A stretch of DNA of 64,000 nt. It comes from Hyphomicrobium sp. GTDB lineage: Bacteria > Pseudomonadota > Alphaproteobacteria > Rhizobiales > Hyphomicrobiaceae. Position 1 is the stretch's first letter, and each line of letters begins with the position of its first letter. A program made the translations under genes and the position numbers. Shown here in pieces: positions 16,667 to 25,930 of the stretch. Below the pieces are notes generated by a model. It searched no databases. It was given only the letters and a program-made list of their open reading frames with translations, and was not told the origin of the DNA. Where the stretch lies: assembly GCF_019744875.1 (NCBI RefSeq), contig NZ_JAIETU010000002.1, positions 682,001 through 746,000 of the forward strand. Reading direction: 5' to 3'.

Positions 16667-17935
16667 CTACTTCTCGTAGCCCGGCGGCTGCCTGTGCCAG
16701 TCGATGCCGGCCACGCCTTTGCGATAGCCGTACTGGAACAACGTGTTCATGTAGGCCTTGTTGAAGGGGCCTTCGTAGGGAACGGCGAACTCGTCGTCGA
16801 GATAGATGAGGTTGTACTCGACGCCGTCGCGCTCGGTCGTGAGATAGATGCGGTAGAGGTCGTTCATGCCGTTGGCCGCGGTCATGGTGGCGATGGCCTG
16901 CCCGGCGATGGCGAGCGTCTGGCGCTTCACCTGTTGCTCGGGACGGAAGAGACGCCCGTTGCGAATGATGTAGGCGACGTCCCTCTTCGCGGTGGTCTTC
17001 TCCACCTTCTTCAGATGCAGCGACGGCGGATAGAGAAACATCTGAGTCATCGCGCCGCCATCGACGTGCATTTCCTCGTAGCGTTTGCCGTCCACGGTGA
17101 CGTCCAGCATGACGGGCGGGAAGGCACCGGGAATGGACGCAGATGCGCGCAGCACTTCGATGATCAGGGCGCGTGCGCGCGGATCGGGGCTCTGGGCGAT
17201 GGCGCCGATGTTCCAGATCACGGATCGCGCCTGATCGAGGTTCGTCGTCGCGACGAGCAGCAGGCGGCCCTTTTCATACTCCTCGGCGATGCGCTTGATC
17301 GTGCGCTGGTCGATGAACTTCGAGATGAGGTTCTTGAGCGGCGTCGTATCGGCGGCGGAGTCGCCGGAGATGATCGAGACAACCGGGTTCTCGTCGCTGA
17401 AAATGTCGGATGCCGCGGTTTCGGTGTAGACGCTTTTCAGCGCGTGATCGTAGTCGGGGCCCAGGAAGGCGAAGGGCGCCGAGAGCGCGCCGGTGCTGAT
17501 GCCGGTGACGACGTTGAACTCCGGGCGATCGCCGTGGGCCGTCCAGCCGACCAGAAGCCCGGCGCCGAATGCGCCGTCGTCTCCGCCGCCGGAGATGGCG
17601 AGGAACGTCGCCGCGTGTCTCGCTCCCGACGTGTCACTCTTTTCGCCGCGGGCGGCGCGCGACTTCGCAATCACCTCGCGCGCGAGCGCACGCAACGCTG
17701 CCGGATCGCCATCGTAGTAGAAGCGTGCGTAGGGAATATCGAGAGGACGGATCTCCTGGCCCATCGCCAGCGGCACGGCCGGCAATCTCTCGATGGAAGC
17801 GCAGCCCGTCAGGATCACCGAGAGAAACGCGGCCACCACCATGGAGGCCCAGCCGCCGGCGGACAGCCAACCTGCGCGCCGTCCAGAGGCGCGCAGGCTC
17901 TGCCTTGCGAAGCTGACTGCCATGACCCCCGACAT
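16667..17935 (-). CDS. Patatin-like phospholipase, predicted lipoprotein
   Basis: 422 residues from the ATG at 17935; another ATG at 17923 is possible and a longer frame opens at 18031. An N-terminal hydrophobic stretch ends in a lipobox (VILTGCAS), so it is likely lipid-anchored. The patatin domain is complete: glycine-rich oxyanion loop SGGGDDGAFGAG, nucleophile elbow GISTG (catalytic Ser), and the catalytic Asp in VDGGAMTQ. Predicted Ser-Asp dyad lipid acyl hydrolase of the cell envelope. The oxyanion loop carries Asp-Asp where many relatives have other residues. Confidence 0.88.
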   Translation of the reverse strand: MSGVMAVSFARQSLRASGRRAGWLSAGGWASMVVAAFLSVILTGCASIERLPAVPLAMGQEIRPLDIPYARFYYDGDPAALRALAREVIAKSRAARGEKSDTSGARHAATFLAISGGGDDGAFGAGLLVGWTAHGDRPEFNVVTGISTGALSAPFAFLGPDYDHALKSVYTETAASDIFSDENPVVSIISGDSAADTTPLKNLISKFIDQRTIKRIAEEYEKGRLLLVATTNLDQARSVIWNIGAIAQSPDPRARALIIEVLRASASIPGAFPPVMLDVTVDGKRYEEMHVDGGAMTQMFLYPPSLHLKKVEKTTAKRDVAYIIRNGRLFRPEQQVKRQTLAIAGQAIATMTAANGMNDLYRIYLTTERDGVEYNLIYLDDEFAVPYEGPFNKAYMNTLFQYGYRKGVAGIDWHRQPPGYEK

Positions 17936-18203
17936 TCGTTCGACCCGTACTCTCCGGCCATCCCGCAGACACTTCCGCGATCTCGCAGACTGGCGCCACG
18001 CGCGTCCCGAAAACGCTCCGTGGGCCATCATAGCTTATTGCGGGCGCAGCATGGCAGAGTATGACGAAGGCCCATAGGCCCTGCATCGCCACGGCCAGGG
18101 AAGGATGCCATTGCCTTGTAACTAAGGCGGAACCTTGCTGCATCCAGCGACGGGGCCTGCGGCGAAAGACGGCAGACGAGAACGACGGCGACGGGAGACG
18201 TGC

Positions 18204-18935
18204 GTGTGGCGGGATGACGACGAGCAGGTGTTCGATGTTGCATCGGCCCGGTTAACCACGTGCGGGGAACCGTGGGCGTTCGCGGCCGAGAACGCTGCCG
18301 CCATCGACGCGCACTGGACGTTGCGCCGCGAGCAGCAGCCGCGCTTCTTCAACGGCGCCGTGCTTCTGCTCGCGAGCTACGAGGTGACGGCCGAGGGGTG
18401 CCTCGACGCGCGCTTCCTCCGCTCCGACTTCAAGAGCTTCCTCTTCTGGCGCGAGACCGGCTGGCGCGACCGCACGGTGATGGACGCGTTCGGCTCGGCA
18501 CTGATTTTCTCGCAACAGGGCCGTGTGCTGCTCGGGCGACAGCGCGACGGGCATCTCAATGGCGGACTCTGCTATCCGCCGAGCGGCTTCATCGACGCTG
18601 CCGATGTGGGGGCCGACGGCGCCATCGACATCGACCACAGCGTGCGCCGTGAGATCGGCGAGGAGCTGGGCCTCGGGGAGGATCAGTTGCAGCGCCGACC
18701 TGGCTACATCGTGACACGCGCCGGGCCGGTGCTGTCGATCGGCGTGCCGTTCGACGCGCGCGCTGCGGAAGCGGACCTGACGGGCGCAATCGGGCGGCAC
18801 ATCGCGGCCGACCCGGATGCGGAGCTTGCCAGCGCGGAGTTGCTCGCGCCCGGCGCGGATACGGCTCGGCTCGCAATGCCGAACTATGCGCGCACGCTCA
18901 TCGCGGGCCTCAAGCGCCTCAAAAGCCACGCCTAA
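18204..18935 (+). CDS. NUDIX hydrolase
   Basis: 243 residues from the GTG at 18204, chosen because a GGGAG site lies 6 nt upstream and the earlier frame (TTG at 18135) encodes only Arg-rich sequence. The Nudix box is present but altered: GFIDAADVGADGAIDID then REIGEELGL; the metal-binding REIGEE half is intact, whereas the upstream Gly-x5-Glu half is replaced by an Asp-rich insertion. A roughly 110-residue N-terminal domain precedes it (DARFLRSDFKSFLFW). Substrate unknown; likely a nucleotide-diphosphate hydrolase. Confidence 0.85.
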   Translation: MWRDDDEQVFDVASARLTTCGEPWAFAAENAAAIDAHWTLRREQQPRFFNGAVLLLASYEVTAEGCLDARFLRSDFKSFLFWRETGWRDRTVMDAFGSALIFSQQGRVLLGRQRDGHLNGGLCYPPSGFIDAADVGADGAIDIDHSVRREIGEELGLGEDQLQRRPGYIVTRAGPVLSIGVPFDARAAEADLTGAIGRHIAADPDAELASAELLAPGADTARLAMPNYARTLIAGLKRLKSHA

Positions 18936-19035
18936 CATCACGCCCCCACTTGGAGGGGCGCGCCGAATGGGGCAGAGTGCGGCCGCTCCTTCCCTGGCGC
19001 CGTCATTTCATGGCCCGCCTGCTCCGAGAGGCTCA

Positions 19036-19950
19036 ATGGCGACGCTCAAGTTCCACACGCTCGACGTTTTCACCGATCGCCGTTTCGCCGGCAATCCGCT
19101 GGCCGTCGTGCTGGATGCCGATGGCCTCGCCGACGCCCAGATGCAGGCCATCGCGCGCGAGTTCAACTTGTCGGAAACCGTCTTCGTGCAGGCGTCCGAG
19201 CGGCCCGCCCATTCGGCCAAGATGCGCATTTTCACGCCGCACAGCGAAGTGCCGTTCGCCGGGCATCCGACCATCGGCACGGCGGCCCTTCTTGCGGAGC
19301 TCAAAGCGCCGCTCCACAACGGCGAGCAAGACGCGCTCATCGTTCTCGAGCAGGCGATCGGCACCGTGCGGGTTGGCGTACGCGCGCGAGCGGGTGCGGC
19401 GGCATTCGCCGAGTTCGATGCGCCGAAACTTCCGGCCGAAGCGGGCGTGCTGCCTCCGACCGACATTCTGGCCGCAGGGCTGGGGCTCATTCCGAGCGAG
19501 ATCGGCTTCGAGAACCACAAGCCGCTGTGCTTTGCGGCCGGCAACACGTTCGCCTTCGTTCCGGTGGCGACGCTGGATGCGATCCGGCGCGCGCGCGTCA
19601 ACGGCTCGCATTGGGAGAGCGCCTTCGAACAGCAGGGCGTGGTGGGCGCCTATCTCTACACGCGCCAGTGCGAGCACAACGGCCACGCTTTCCACGCGCG
19701 CATGTTCGCGCCGCAGATGGGCATCCCCGAGGATGCGGCCACGGGATCGGCGGCCGTGGGGTTGACCGGCGCCGTGCACCTGTTCGACCGGCTGCCGGAC
19801 GGCACGCACAAGCGCATCGTCGAGCAGGGCTACGAGATGGGCCGGCCGAGCCAGATCGCGCTGACCATCGTGATGACGGGCGGCAAGCTCACGACGGTTC
19901 GCATTGGGGGTGACGCGGTTCGAGTCACTGAAGGCACCATCACTATCTGA
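19036..19950 (+). CDS. PhzF-family isomerase/epimerase
   Basis: 304 residues from the ATG at 19036, preceded by GAGAGG at ideal distance; the frame opens 219 nt earlier without support. PhzF hallmarks: FHTLDVFTDRRFAGNPLAVVLD at the start (shown in part), the catalytic Glu in FNLSETVFV (about residue 44), GHPTIGTA and the C-terminal EDAATGSAAVGLTGA loop. Members catalyse isomerisation or epimerisation of small metabolites; this one lacks phenazine genes around it, so the name does not imply phenazine synthesis. Confidence 0.92.
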   Translation: MATLKFHTLDVFTDRRFAGNPLAVVLDADGLADAQMQAIAREFNLSETVFVQASERPAHSAKMRIFTPHSEVPFAGHPTIGTAALLAELKAPLHNGEQDALIVLEQAIGTVRVGVRARAGAAAFAEFDAPKLPAEAGVLPPTDILAAGLGLIPSEIGFENHKPLCFAAGNTFAFVPVATLDAIRRARVNGSHWESAFEQQGVVGAYLYTRQCEHNGHAFHARMFAPQMGIPEDAATGSAAVGLTGAVHLFDRLPDGTHKRIVEQGYEMGRPSQIALTIVMTGGKLTTVRIGGDAVRVTEGTITI

Positions 19951-20146
19951 CCGTCCACAGGGGCGGATCCAGCAATTTCAATATTCTGGCACGCCAGCGC
20001 GGCCGCTGACGTGATGCCGCCCGCGACGTGACGCGCGCGCCACACACACGCGTTATTTCTCCTCCTTAGGTATATTTCCTGACTTTTGCGGTATACTTTT
20101 TCTTGGACATTTCCGCTGCGGGTGCGCAGCTACGGGGGTATTCGCA

Positions 20147-22444
20147 ATGGTCAATACGGTTCGGGCGCTGCGGTCGGCGCTGGTTGTAAGCTTGGTGGCT
20201 TGCGGGACGTCGACGTCGTCCTACGCGCAAGATGGCGCTTCGAAAGGTGCTGAACCAGCAGCTGAGTCTCTTCCGCCGCTTGAGGTCACGGCCAAAGCGC
20301 AAAAGGCCGCTAAAAAGAAACCCGCCAAGGTCCCCGCCGCCGTTCAGCAAGCTGCGCCGCAACCTGCGCCTGCGTCTGAGCCGCGCGAAAGCGGCATGCA
20401 AGGCGCGACCGGGCCGGTCAACGGATACGTCGCCAAGAACACCAGCGTCGGCTCGAAGAGCAACACACCCATTCAGGAAATTCCGCAGTCGGTTTCGGTC
20501 ATCGGCCGCCAGGAAATTGACGATCGCGGCGCGCAGAAGGTGGATGAGGCGTTGCGCTACACGGCCGGCGTCTTCACCCAGCCATTCGGCACGGATAGCG
20601 ACACGAACTGGCTGTTTATCCGTGGCTTCGATGCGACCCAAACGGGCATCTATCAGGACGGCCTGCAGAACCAATCGTTTTCGTTTGGCGCATTCTTTAT
20701 CGACTCGTTCAATCTCGAGCGTATCGAAGTCCTCAAGGGTGCGGCCTCAGTGCTCTACGGCGGCAGCAACCCCGGCGGAATCGTCAACTACGTCAGCAAG
20801 CATCCAGACGGTGAGCGAATTCGCTATCTCGAAACTGGTATCAACGACGCCGGCAATGCCTACCTCGGCTTTGATATTGGTGACCGAGCGAGTTCGTCGG
20901 TCGATTATCGCGTAAGCGGCCGCATCGCGGGCGGCGAGACCTACAGCGATTTCCAGGACGGGTTTCGTGGAACCATATCTCCCACGATCGCATGGCATGA
21001 CGATCAAACGCGACTGACGGTGCTCGCGAACTACACGCACATCGATGAAAACCACAACGGCGGCAGCTTCCTGCCGTACTACGGCACGGTTAAGCCCGCT
21101 TCATTCGGCCGTATCCGCAGAGACGCGAATTTCACCGAGCCGGGTCTCGACGACTATCGTCGCGAGCAGGGTTCCATCGGCTATCAGTTGGAGCACGAGG
21201 TCAACAGCGGGCTCACGCTGCGCCAGAATGTTAGATTCGGCGCCGCCGAGATCGGCGAAACCCAGCTTTACGGCGACGGTTACGACAACACTACGTTCGG
21301 AGAGCCCTGGTTAAAGCGCGTCTACTTCGAGCACGACACGGATGTGAAACAATTCCTCGTCGACAATCAGGCCGAACTGAGGTTCTCGACCGCCGCCGTG
21401 AACCACACGTTGCTCGCAGGGGTCGATTACAAATACTTCAATATCGATCAAGTGCAGTCTGCGGGTCAGTACAATGGCGCTCTCGATGCAACCGCGACAC
21501 CGATCAACGTGACGAATCCGGTTTACGGCGTGCCGCAGTTCCCGCTTCTTGCTTACCTCAATCAAGATCTAACGCAGGAGCAGATTGGCGTATATCTGCA
21601 AGAGCAGATGAGGTTTGGCGGCGGGTGGATCGTTACTCTCAACGGGCGCTATGACTGGGTCAGAACCGATGCAGACAATGGGCCTGATGGCTACCCGGCG
21701 TTCCCGGATGCACCCGATGTGAAAAGCAACGCGTCGCAAGCCTCCGGCCGCGCCGGCATCGGCTACACCTTCGACAACGGCTTGACGCCGTATGCGAGCG
21801 TGGCGACGTTCTTCAATCCTCTTGTCGGCACCGTGCAGGGCGGCAGCCTGTTCGTTCCTGAAACCGGTGAGCAGTACGAGGTGGGCGTGAAGTACGTGCC
21901 GCGCTTCTTCGACGGCATCTTCACGGCTGCCCTCTTCGACCTTACCCGTGAGAACGTTGCGACAGCGATCGCTCCGAACGTTTTTCTGCAGACCGGCGAA
22001 GTCAATTCACGCGGCATCGAACTGGAAGCGAAGGCCAATCTGACCGAGAGCTTGAAGGTCACCGCCGCCTTCACTGCCTACGATATCAAGGTCAAGAAGG
22101 ACGAAAACCCCGCGATTGTCGGCAAGCAGCCGTTCGTCGTGCCTGAGGTTCTGGCCTCGGCGTCGTTCGACTACAAGTTCCGCGGGAACGCCTTAAACGG
22201 CATAATCGTCGGAGGCGGCGTGCGCTATATTGGCTCGTCGTTCGCCGACCAGATCAATACGCTGAAAGTTCCGGACGTCACGCTGATTGATGCGAAAATC
22301 GGGTACGATTTCGGCAATTGGGGCGTGGACCTCAACGTCTCCAACCTCTTCGACGAAAACTACGTAGCGTCGTGCCAGGGGGAAAAGGTTTGCGCCTATG
22401 GCGAAGGACGCGTCGTGCTTCTCAAAACGCACGTCACTTGGTAA
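20147..22444 (+). CDS. TonB-dependent siderophore receptor (FhuA-like)
   Basis: 765 residues. Signal peptide 1-27 (cleavage near SYA-QDG), TonB-box-like PPLEVTAKA, a Lys/Ala/Pro linker, then plug (PIQEIPQSVSVIGRQEI, DEALRYTAGVFTQPFG, LFIRGFDATQTGIYQDG, VLKGAASVLYGGSNPGGIVN) and barrel to the terminal VLLKTHVTW with C-terminal aromatic. The PQSVSVI plug motif marks the hydroxamate/siderophore receptor family. There is no FecI/FecR pair or transporter beside it. Base composition seems more AT-rich than the flanks (by eye). A perfect terminator follows. Confidence 0.92.
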   Translation: MVNTVRALRSALVVSLVACGTSTSSYAQDGASKGAEPAAESLPPLEVTAKAQKAAKKKPAKVPAAVQQAAPQPAPASEPRESGMQGATGPVNGYVAKNTSVGSKSNTPIQEIPQSVSVIGRQEIDDRGAQKVDEALRYTAGVFTQPFGTDSDTNWLFIRGFDATQTGIYQDGLQNQSFSFGAFFIDSFNLERIEVLKGAASVLYGGSNPGGIVNYVSKHPDGERIRYLETGINDAGNAYLGFDIGDRASSSVDYRVSGRIAGGETYSDFQDGFRGTISPTIAWHDDQTRLTVLANYTHIDENHNGGSFLPYYGTVKPASFGRIRRDANFTEPGLDDYRREQGSIGYQLEHEVNSGLTLRQNVRFGAAEIGETQLYGDGYDNTTFGEPWLKRVYFEHDTDVKQFLVDNQAELRFSTAAVNHTLLAGVDYKYFNIDQVQSAGQYNGALDATATPINVTNPVYGVPQFPLLAYLNQDLTQEQIGVYLQEQMRFGGGWIVTLNGRYDWVRTDADNGPDGYPAFPDAPDVKSNASQASGRAGIGYTFDNGLTPYASVATFFNPLVGTVQGGSLFVPETGEQYEVGVKYVPRFFDGIFTAALFDLTRENVATAIAPNVFLQTGEVNSRGIELEAKANLTESLKVTAAFTAYDIKVKKDENPAIVGKQPFVVPEVLASASFDYKFRGNALNGIIVGGGVRYIGSSFADQINTLKVPDVTLIDAKIGYDFGNWGVDLNVSNLFDENYVASCQGEKVCAYGEGRVVLLKTHVTW

Positions 22445-22509
22445 GGCGCGCTGCTCTCACGCTAGGTTTCGGAACTGGGAGCAGGTCTCACCAATCGCTT
22501 TCGATGAAG

Positions 22510-22544
22510 CGAAGGGCCGGATACACCGGCCCTTCGGACTTTTT
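22510..22544 (+). terminator. Terminator of the siderophore-receptor gene
   Basis: Perfect 11-bp stem (CGAAGGGCCGG / CCGGCCCTTCG) with a 5-nt loop, then GACTTTTT. It lies 65 nt after the stop codon and just before the convergent 63-aa gene. Confidence 0.92.
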
Positions 22545-22734
22545 AGCAGAATGCGCCCTTCTTGCCCTTGAGGATCTTGTCGGCTGCGCACGAGCCGGTC
22601 CAGACGACGGCGAACGCGGCGTCCTTGGCCCCTCTCTTGAGGGCATTCTTCAAGCGCCCCGCTTCGGCATCGGCAGGAGCGGACAGGGACATCGCAACAC
22701 CAAGCAGCGCAAGCGCGCCGATCTTTCTGATCAT
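22543..22734 (-). CDS. Small secreted protein, 63 aa, unknown function
   Basis: 63 residues: signal peptide 1-23 (IGALALLGVAMSLSAPADA), then a short basic mature part of about 40 residues with two cysteines (49 and the last residue 63) that could form one disulfide. A GAGAGA site precedes the ATG. It ends inside the convergent receptor terminator. Composition (KRGAKDAAFAVVWTG, KGKKGAFC) suggests a small cationic periplasmic protein. No family recognised. Confidence 0.65.
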   Translation of the reverse strand: MIRKIGALALLGVAMSLSAPADAEAGRLKNALKRGAKDAAFAVVWTGSCAADKILKGKKGAFC

Positions 22735-22894
22735 GATCCATCTCTCTGTGATTGAGCTTCGTTGAACCGCATCGACGACGCGGCAGGATCACGCTAGACG
22801 CGTCCGAGCCAACCGTCTGTTCCCGGAGTGACGTGCGCAACGCGCCGCTCCACCGGTCTCCGTCGTGCTCGATGCTCAATCTTCAGTCGCGCGA

Positions 22895-23428
22895 TCAGGC
22901 CTCTTCGCCGCAACCCGTCTGCGTCGGCATCGCCGCCTTGATCTCGTCGATCGTCAAGTCGCGCACGTGCGTCGCCACCGACCAGCGATGTCCGAACGGG
23001 TCTTCGATCTGGCCATAGCGATCGCCCCAGAACATCTCCGCCACTTCCATCTTCAACGTCGCTCCCGCTTTCACGGCGTGCGCGACGAAGGCGTCGGCGT
23101 CGGGGACCGTCAGGTGGATGGTCACGGGCGTGCCCTTCATCGCCTTGGGACCCACCGACCCCATGCCGGGAAACTCGTCGACCAGCATGACGGGGGCTCC
23201 GAGGATTTCGACGCAGGCATGCCACATCATGCCGTCGGGGCCTTCGAGGCGCATGAGCTCCGTCGCGCCGAACGCCTTTTTGTAGAAGTCGATGGCTTTG
23301 GCCGCACCGGCGACGACGAGATGCGGTGTCACCGGCGGCATGCGATTGAGGTGCGTGCCTTTGCTGGTTTTGCTCTCGGCCGCACCGCGTTTCGGTTCCG
23401 GCTTCGATTTGACGGCTGCCTTGGCCAT
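22895..23428 (-). CDS. VOC-family protein (PhnB/glyoxalase-like)
   Basis: 177 residues from the ATG at 23428, which has a very strong ribosome-binding region (GGAGGACAGGAG); the open frame continues far upstream without coding character. After a Lys/Ser-rich 35-residue leader the protein follows the PhnB-like VOC fold: VTPHLVVAGAAKAIDFYKKAFG (in part), HACVEILGAPVMLVDEFP, and the second half-motif VPDADAFVAHAV ... WGDRYGQIEDPFGHRW. Likely cytoplasmic; function of this subfamily is not established. Confidence 0.9.
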   Translation of the reverse strand: MAKAAVKSKPEPKRGAAESKTSKGTHLNRMPPVTPHLVVAGAAKAIDFYKKAFGATELMRLEGPDGMMWHACVEILGAPVMLVDEFPGMGSVGPKAMKGTPVTIHLTVPDADAFVAHAVKAGATLKMEVAEMFWGDRYGQIEDPFGHRWSVATHVRDLTIDEIKAAMPTQTGCGEEA

Positions 23429-23639
23429 GCTCCTGTCCTCCAGTTTCATGTTCCGGGCGGGCCCTCTTGGACCTGCCTCCGCCCCCAGGACGAACGGGGG
23501 ACCCCCAACCCGACACCCCAAATGCGCCATTTCGTTGCGGGGGAGCCGGAAACCGGCCGCCCCCTTGCGCCTGGGGGGCGGATTCGCGTATGTGTCAATG
23601 CATTCGTCGTCCCGTCCGCGCATTCGGAACCCGCGCATT

Positions 23640-23750
23640 ATGAGCTGCAAGGCCACCCGATCCGACCTCTCGACCGCCCGCCATCCGGCGCGCGGCCGCG
23701 GACTCGTGCTCGCCTCCAGCCTCCTGAACCTCCTCCTTATCAGCCCCTGA
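23640..23750 (+). CDS. Leucine leader peptide upstream of leuA
   Basis: A 36-codon frame (ATG 23640; an in-frame ATG at 23598 would give 50) ending ASSLLNLLLISP. Five leucine codons within six positions (23721-23738) plus an isoleucine codon sit just before the stop. The stop codon lies in the left arm of a perfect inverted repeat. This is the classic arrangement of a transcription-attenuation leader sensing charged tRNA-Leu, and it precedes leuA by 132 nt. No good Shine-Dalgarno is visible before either start. Confidence 0.7.
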   Translation: MSCKATRSDLSTARHPARGRGLVLASSLLNLLLISP

Positions 23751-23858
23751 GAACCGGGGGCCCGGCCGCGGCCGGGCAGGTGCTCAGGGGATCCGCGACC
23801 GACCGCTGATAGGATTGACAGCCGGTGCCCGCTCGACGCTTCGAGCCGACCGCACCGG
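23744..23858 (+). promoter_or_regulatory. leuA: leuA attenuator hairpins
   Basis: Nested and tandem inverted repeats follow the leader peptide. CCCCTGAG (23744-23751) pairs with CTCAGGGG (23783-23790) around an inner CCCGGCC/GGCCGGG hairpin (23761-23776). A second composite hairpin has CCGGTGC (23822-23828) pairing with GCACCGG (23852-23858) around GCTCGA/TCGAGC. Ribosome stalling on the Leu codons would cover the first arm and change folding. No T-run follows the second hairpin except ATTTTG just before leuA, so termination versus translational control is open. Confidence 0.6.
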
Positions 23859-23882
23859 CCCCCGAGGAAGGACCATTTTGCA

Positions 23883-25445
23883 ATGACGAACCCAAACTCT
23901 GACGCAAACACCGGCCGCGTCGTCATTTTCGACACCACCTTGCGCGATGGCGAGCAGTGCCCGGGCGCGACCATGACGTTCGAAGAAAAGCTCGAGGTTG
24001 CGGATTGCCTCGACAGCATGGGCGTCGACATCATCGAGGCCGGCTTCCCGATTGCCTCCGACGGCGACTTCGAGGCCGTGTCCGAGATCTCGCGCCGCGT
24101 GAAGCGGGCGACCATCGCCGGGCTCGCGCGCGCCATCAACGCCGATATCGACCGCGCGGGCGAAGCCGTGCGCCATGCCCGGCGCGGGCGCATTCACACG
24201 TTCGTCTCGACGTCGCCGATCCACCTCGCCCACCAGATGCGCAAGTCCGAGGCGGACGTGCTGGAGATCATCTCGGCCACGGTCGCGCGCGCGCGCAATC
24301 TCGTCGAGGACGTCGAGTGGAGCGCGATGGACGCCACGCGCACCGGCATCGACTATCTCTGCCAGTGCGTCGATGCCGCCATCCGCGCTGGTGCGACGAC
24401 GATCAACCTGCCCGACACGGTCGGCTACGCCACGCCGGAGGAATACGCCGCCATGTTCCGGGCCGTGCGCGAGCGCGTGCCGAACTCCGACAAGGCCGTG
24501 TTCTCGACCCATTGCCACAACGACCTCGGGCTCGCGGTCGCCAACTCGCTGGCAGCCCTCGCCGCCGGCGCGCGGCAGATCGAATGCACCATCAACGGCA
24601 TCGGGGAGCGGGCCGGCAACGCCGCGCTCGAAGAGATCGTGATGGCGGTGCGCACGCGCGCCGACGCGCTGCCGTTCCACACCGGGATCGAGTCCACCAT
24701 GCTGGCGCGCGCGTCCAAGCTCGTCTCCGCCGTGACGAACTTCCCCGTGCAGTACAACAAGGCCATCGTCGGGCGGAACGCGTTTGCGCACGAGAGCGGC
24801 ATCCATCAGGACGGCATGCTCAAGCATCAGCAGACGTACGAGATCATGACGCCGGAGTCGGTCGGCGTCGGCAAGACGTCGCTGGTGATGGGCAAGCACT
24901 CGGGCCGCAATGCCTTCCGCACCAAGCTGCGCGAGCTCGGCTATGACTTGGGCGAGAACGCGTTCGAGGATGCGTTCAACCGCTTCAAGTCGCTCGCCGA
25001 CCGCAAGAAGCACGTCTACGACGAAGACATCGAGGCGCTCGTCGACGAGGAGATCGCGCACGCGCACGACCGCATGCGGGTGCTGGCGCTGCAGGTGATC
25101 GCGGGCACCAGCGGCCCGCAGTCGGCGACGCTCACGCTCGACGTCGACGGGGTGCAGAAGACCGTGCATGCCAACGGCAACGGCCCGGTGGATGCCACGT
25201 TCGCGGCGATCCGGATGCTGGTGCCGCATACGGCCAAGCTCGAGCTCTACCAGGTGATGGCCGTGACAGAGGGGACGGACGCGCAAGCCGAAGTCTCGGT
25301 CCGCCTTGCCGAGGACGGGCGCGTGGTGACGGGCCGCGGCGCCGACACGGACACGATGGTGGCCTCCGCGCGCGCCTATGTGGCGGCCCTCAACAAGCTG
25401 ATGGTAAAGCGGCAGAAAACCGCCAAGGCCGAGCAAATCGGCTGA
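23883..25445 (+). CDS. leuA: 2-Isopropylmalate synthase
   Basis: 520 residues, typical full length. Catalyses condensation of acetyl-CoA with 2-oxoisovalerate, the first step of leucine synthesis. The TIM-barrel has FDTTLRDGEQCPGATM with the metal-binding Asp and catalytic Arg, STHCHNDLGLAVANS with the metal histidines, and AFAHESGIHQDGMLK; the C-terminal part (about 390-500) is the LeuA dimer/allosteric leucine-binding domain (ALQVIAGTSGPQSATL). GAGGAAGGA precedes the ATG. Expression is probably attenuated through the leader peptide upstream. Confidence 0.97.
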   Translation: MTNPNSDANTGRVVIFDTTLRDGEQCPGATMTFEEKLEVADCLDSMGVDIIEAGFPIASDGDFEAVSEISRRVKRATIAGLARAINADIDRAGEAVRHARRGRIHTFVSTSPIHLAHQMRKSEADVLEIISATVARARNLVEDVEWSAMDATRTGIDYLCQCVDAAIRAGATTINLPDTVGYATPEEYAAMFRAVRERVPNSDKAVFSTHCHNDLGLAVANSLAALAAGARQIECTINGIGERAGNAALEEIVMAVRTRADALPFHTGIESTMLARASKLVSAVTNFPVQYNKAIVGRNAFAHESGIHQDGMLKHQQTYEIMTPESVGVGKTSLVMGKHSGRNAFRTKLRELGYDLGENAFEDAFNRFKSLADRKKHVYDEDIEALVDEEIAHAHDRMRVLALQVIAGTSGPQSATLTLDVDGVQKTVHANGNGPVDATFAAIRMLVPHTAKLELYQVMAVTEGTDAQAEVSVRLAEDGRVVTGRGADTDTMVASARAYVAALNKLMVKRQKTAKAEQIG

Positions 25446-25522
25446 TCCTGAGGGACCTGGTCTTACCGGGGTCTTTTCGGGCTCCGGAAAACCGCACTTC
25501 AGCCGGATAACCGACTAGACAG

Positions 25523-25568
25523 GTGCTCTAGCTGGTGGTAGACGAACCGCATTGGGGCCCTAGAGCAC
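25523..25568. repeat. Inverted repeat in the leuA-tRNA spacer
   Basis: GTGCTCTAG (25523-25531) and its exact complement CTAGAGCAC (25560-25568), 28 nt apart, inside the 207-bp spacer between leuA and the tRNA gene. No T-run follows; role unknown. Confidence 0.4.
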
Positions 25569-25652
25569 TCGTTCGGGGCCCCATTGCCGTCCTTGGAGAT
25601 CCTCCAAGCCGGCGCCGCGTCGCAACCAAACGACGGCAGGCGATATTTGGAT

Positions 25653-25728
<76 letters not shown>

Positions 25729-25930
25729 TCCCCTTCTCATCGGTTTAGCTCCGGCAGCGCGCGCTCGCGCCTTTTCCCAATAATGATCGCTGAGGGTCGC
25801 GAAGACCTGCTGGCGATTGTCGTAGCTCGGTATGTTGACCCAATTGAGTATGCCGATCAACGAAACGGCACGCCCGTTACCCGATGTGAGGCGCGCCGCG
25901 CCGCACGCGCGGCATGCGATGAGGCGGCCG

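Noticed and set aside
16142-18064. 640-codon plus-strand open frame across the MaoC and patatin genes
   Set aside because: It spans two recognised genes on the other strand and its composition is the usual Arg/Gly/Asp-rich shadow.
23784-25436. 550-codon open frame antisense to leuA
   Set aside because: leuA on the plus strand is unequivocal; the antisense frame lacks motifs and start signals.
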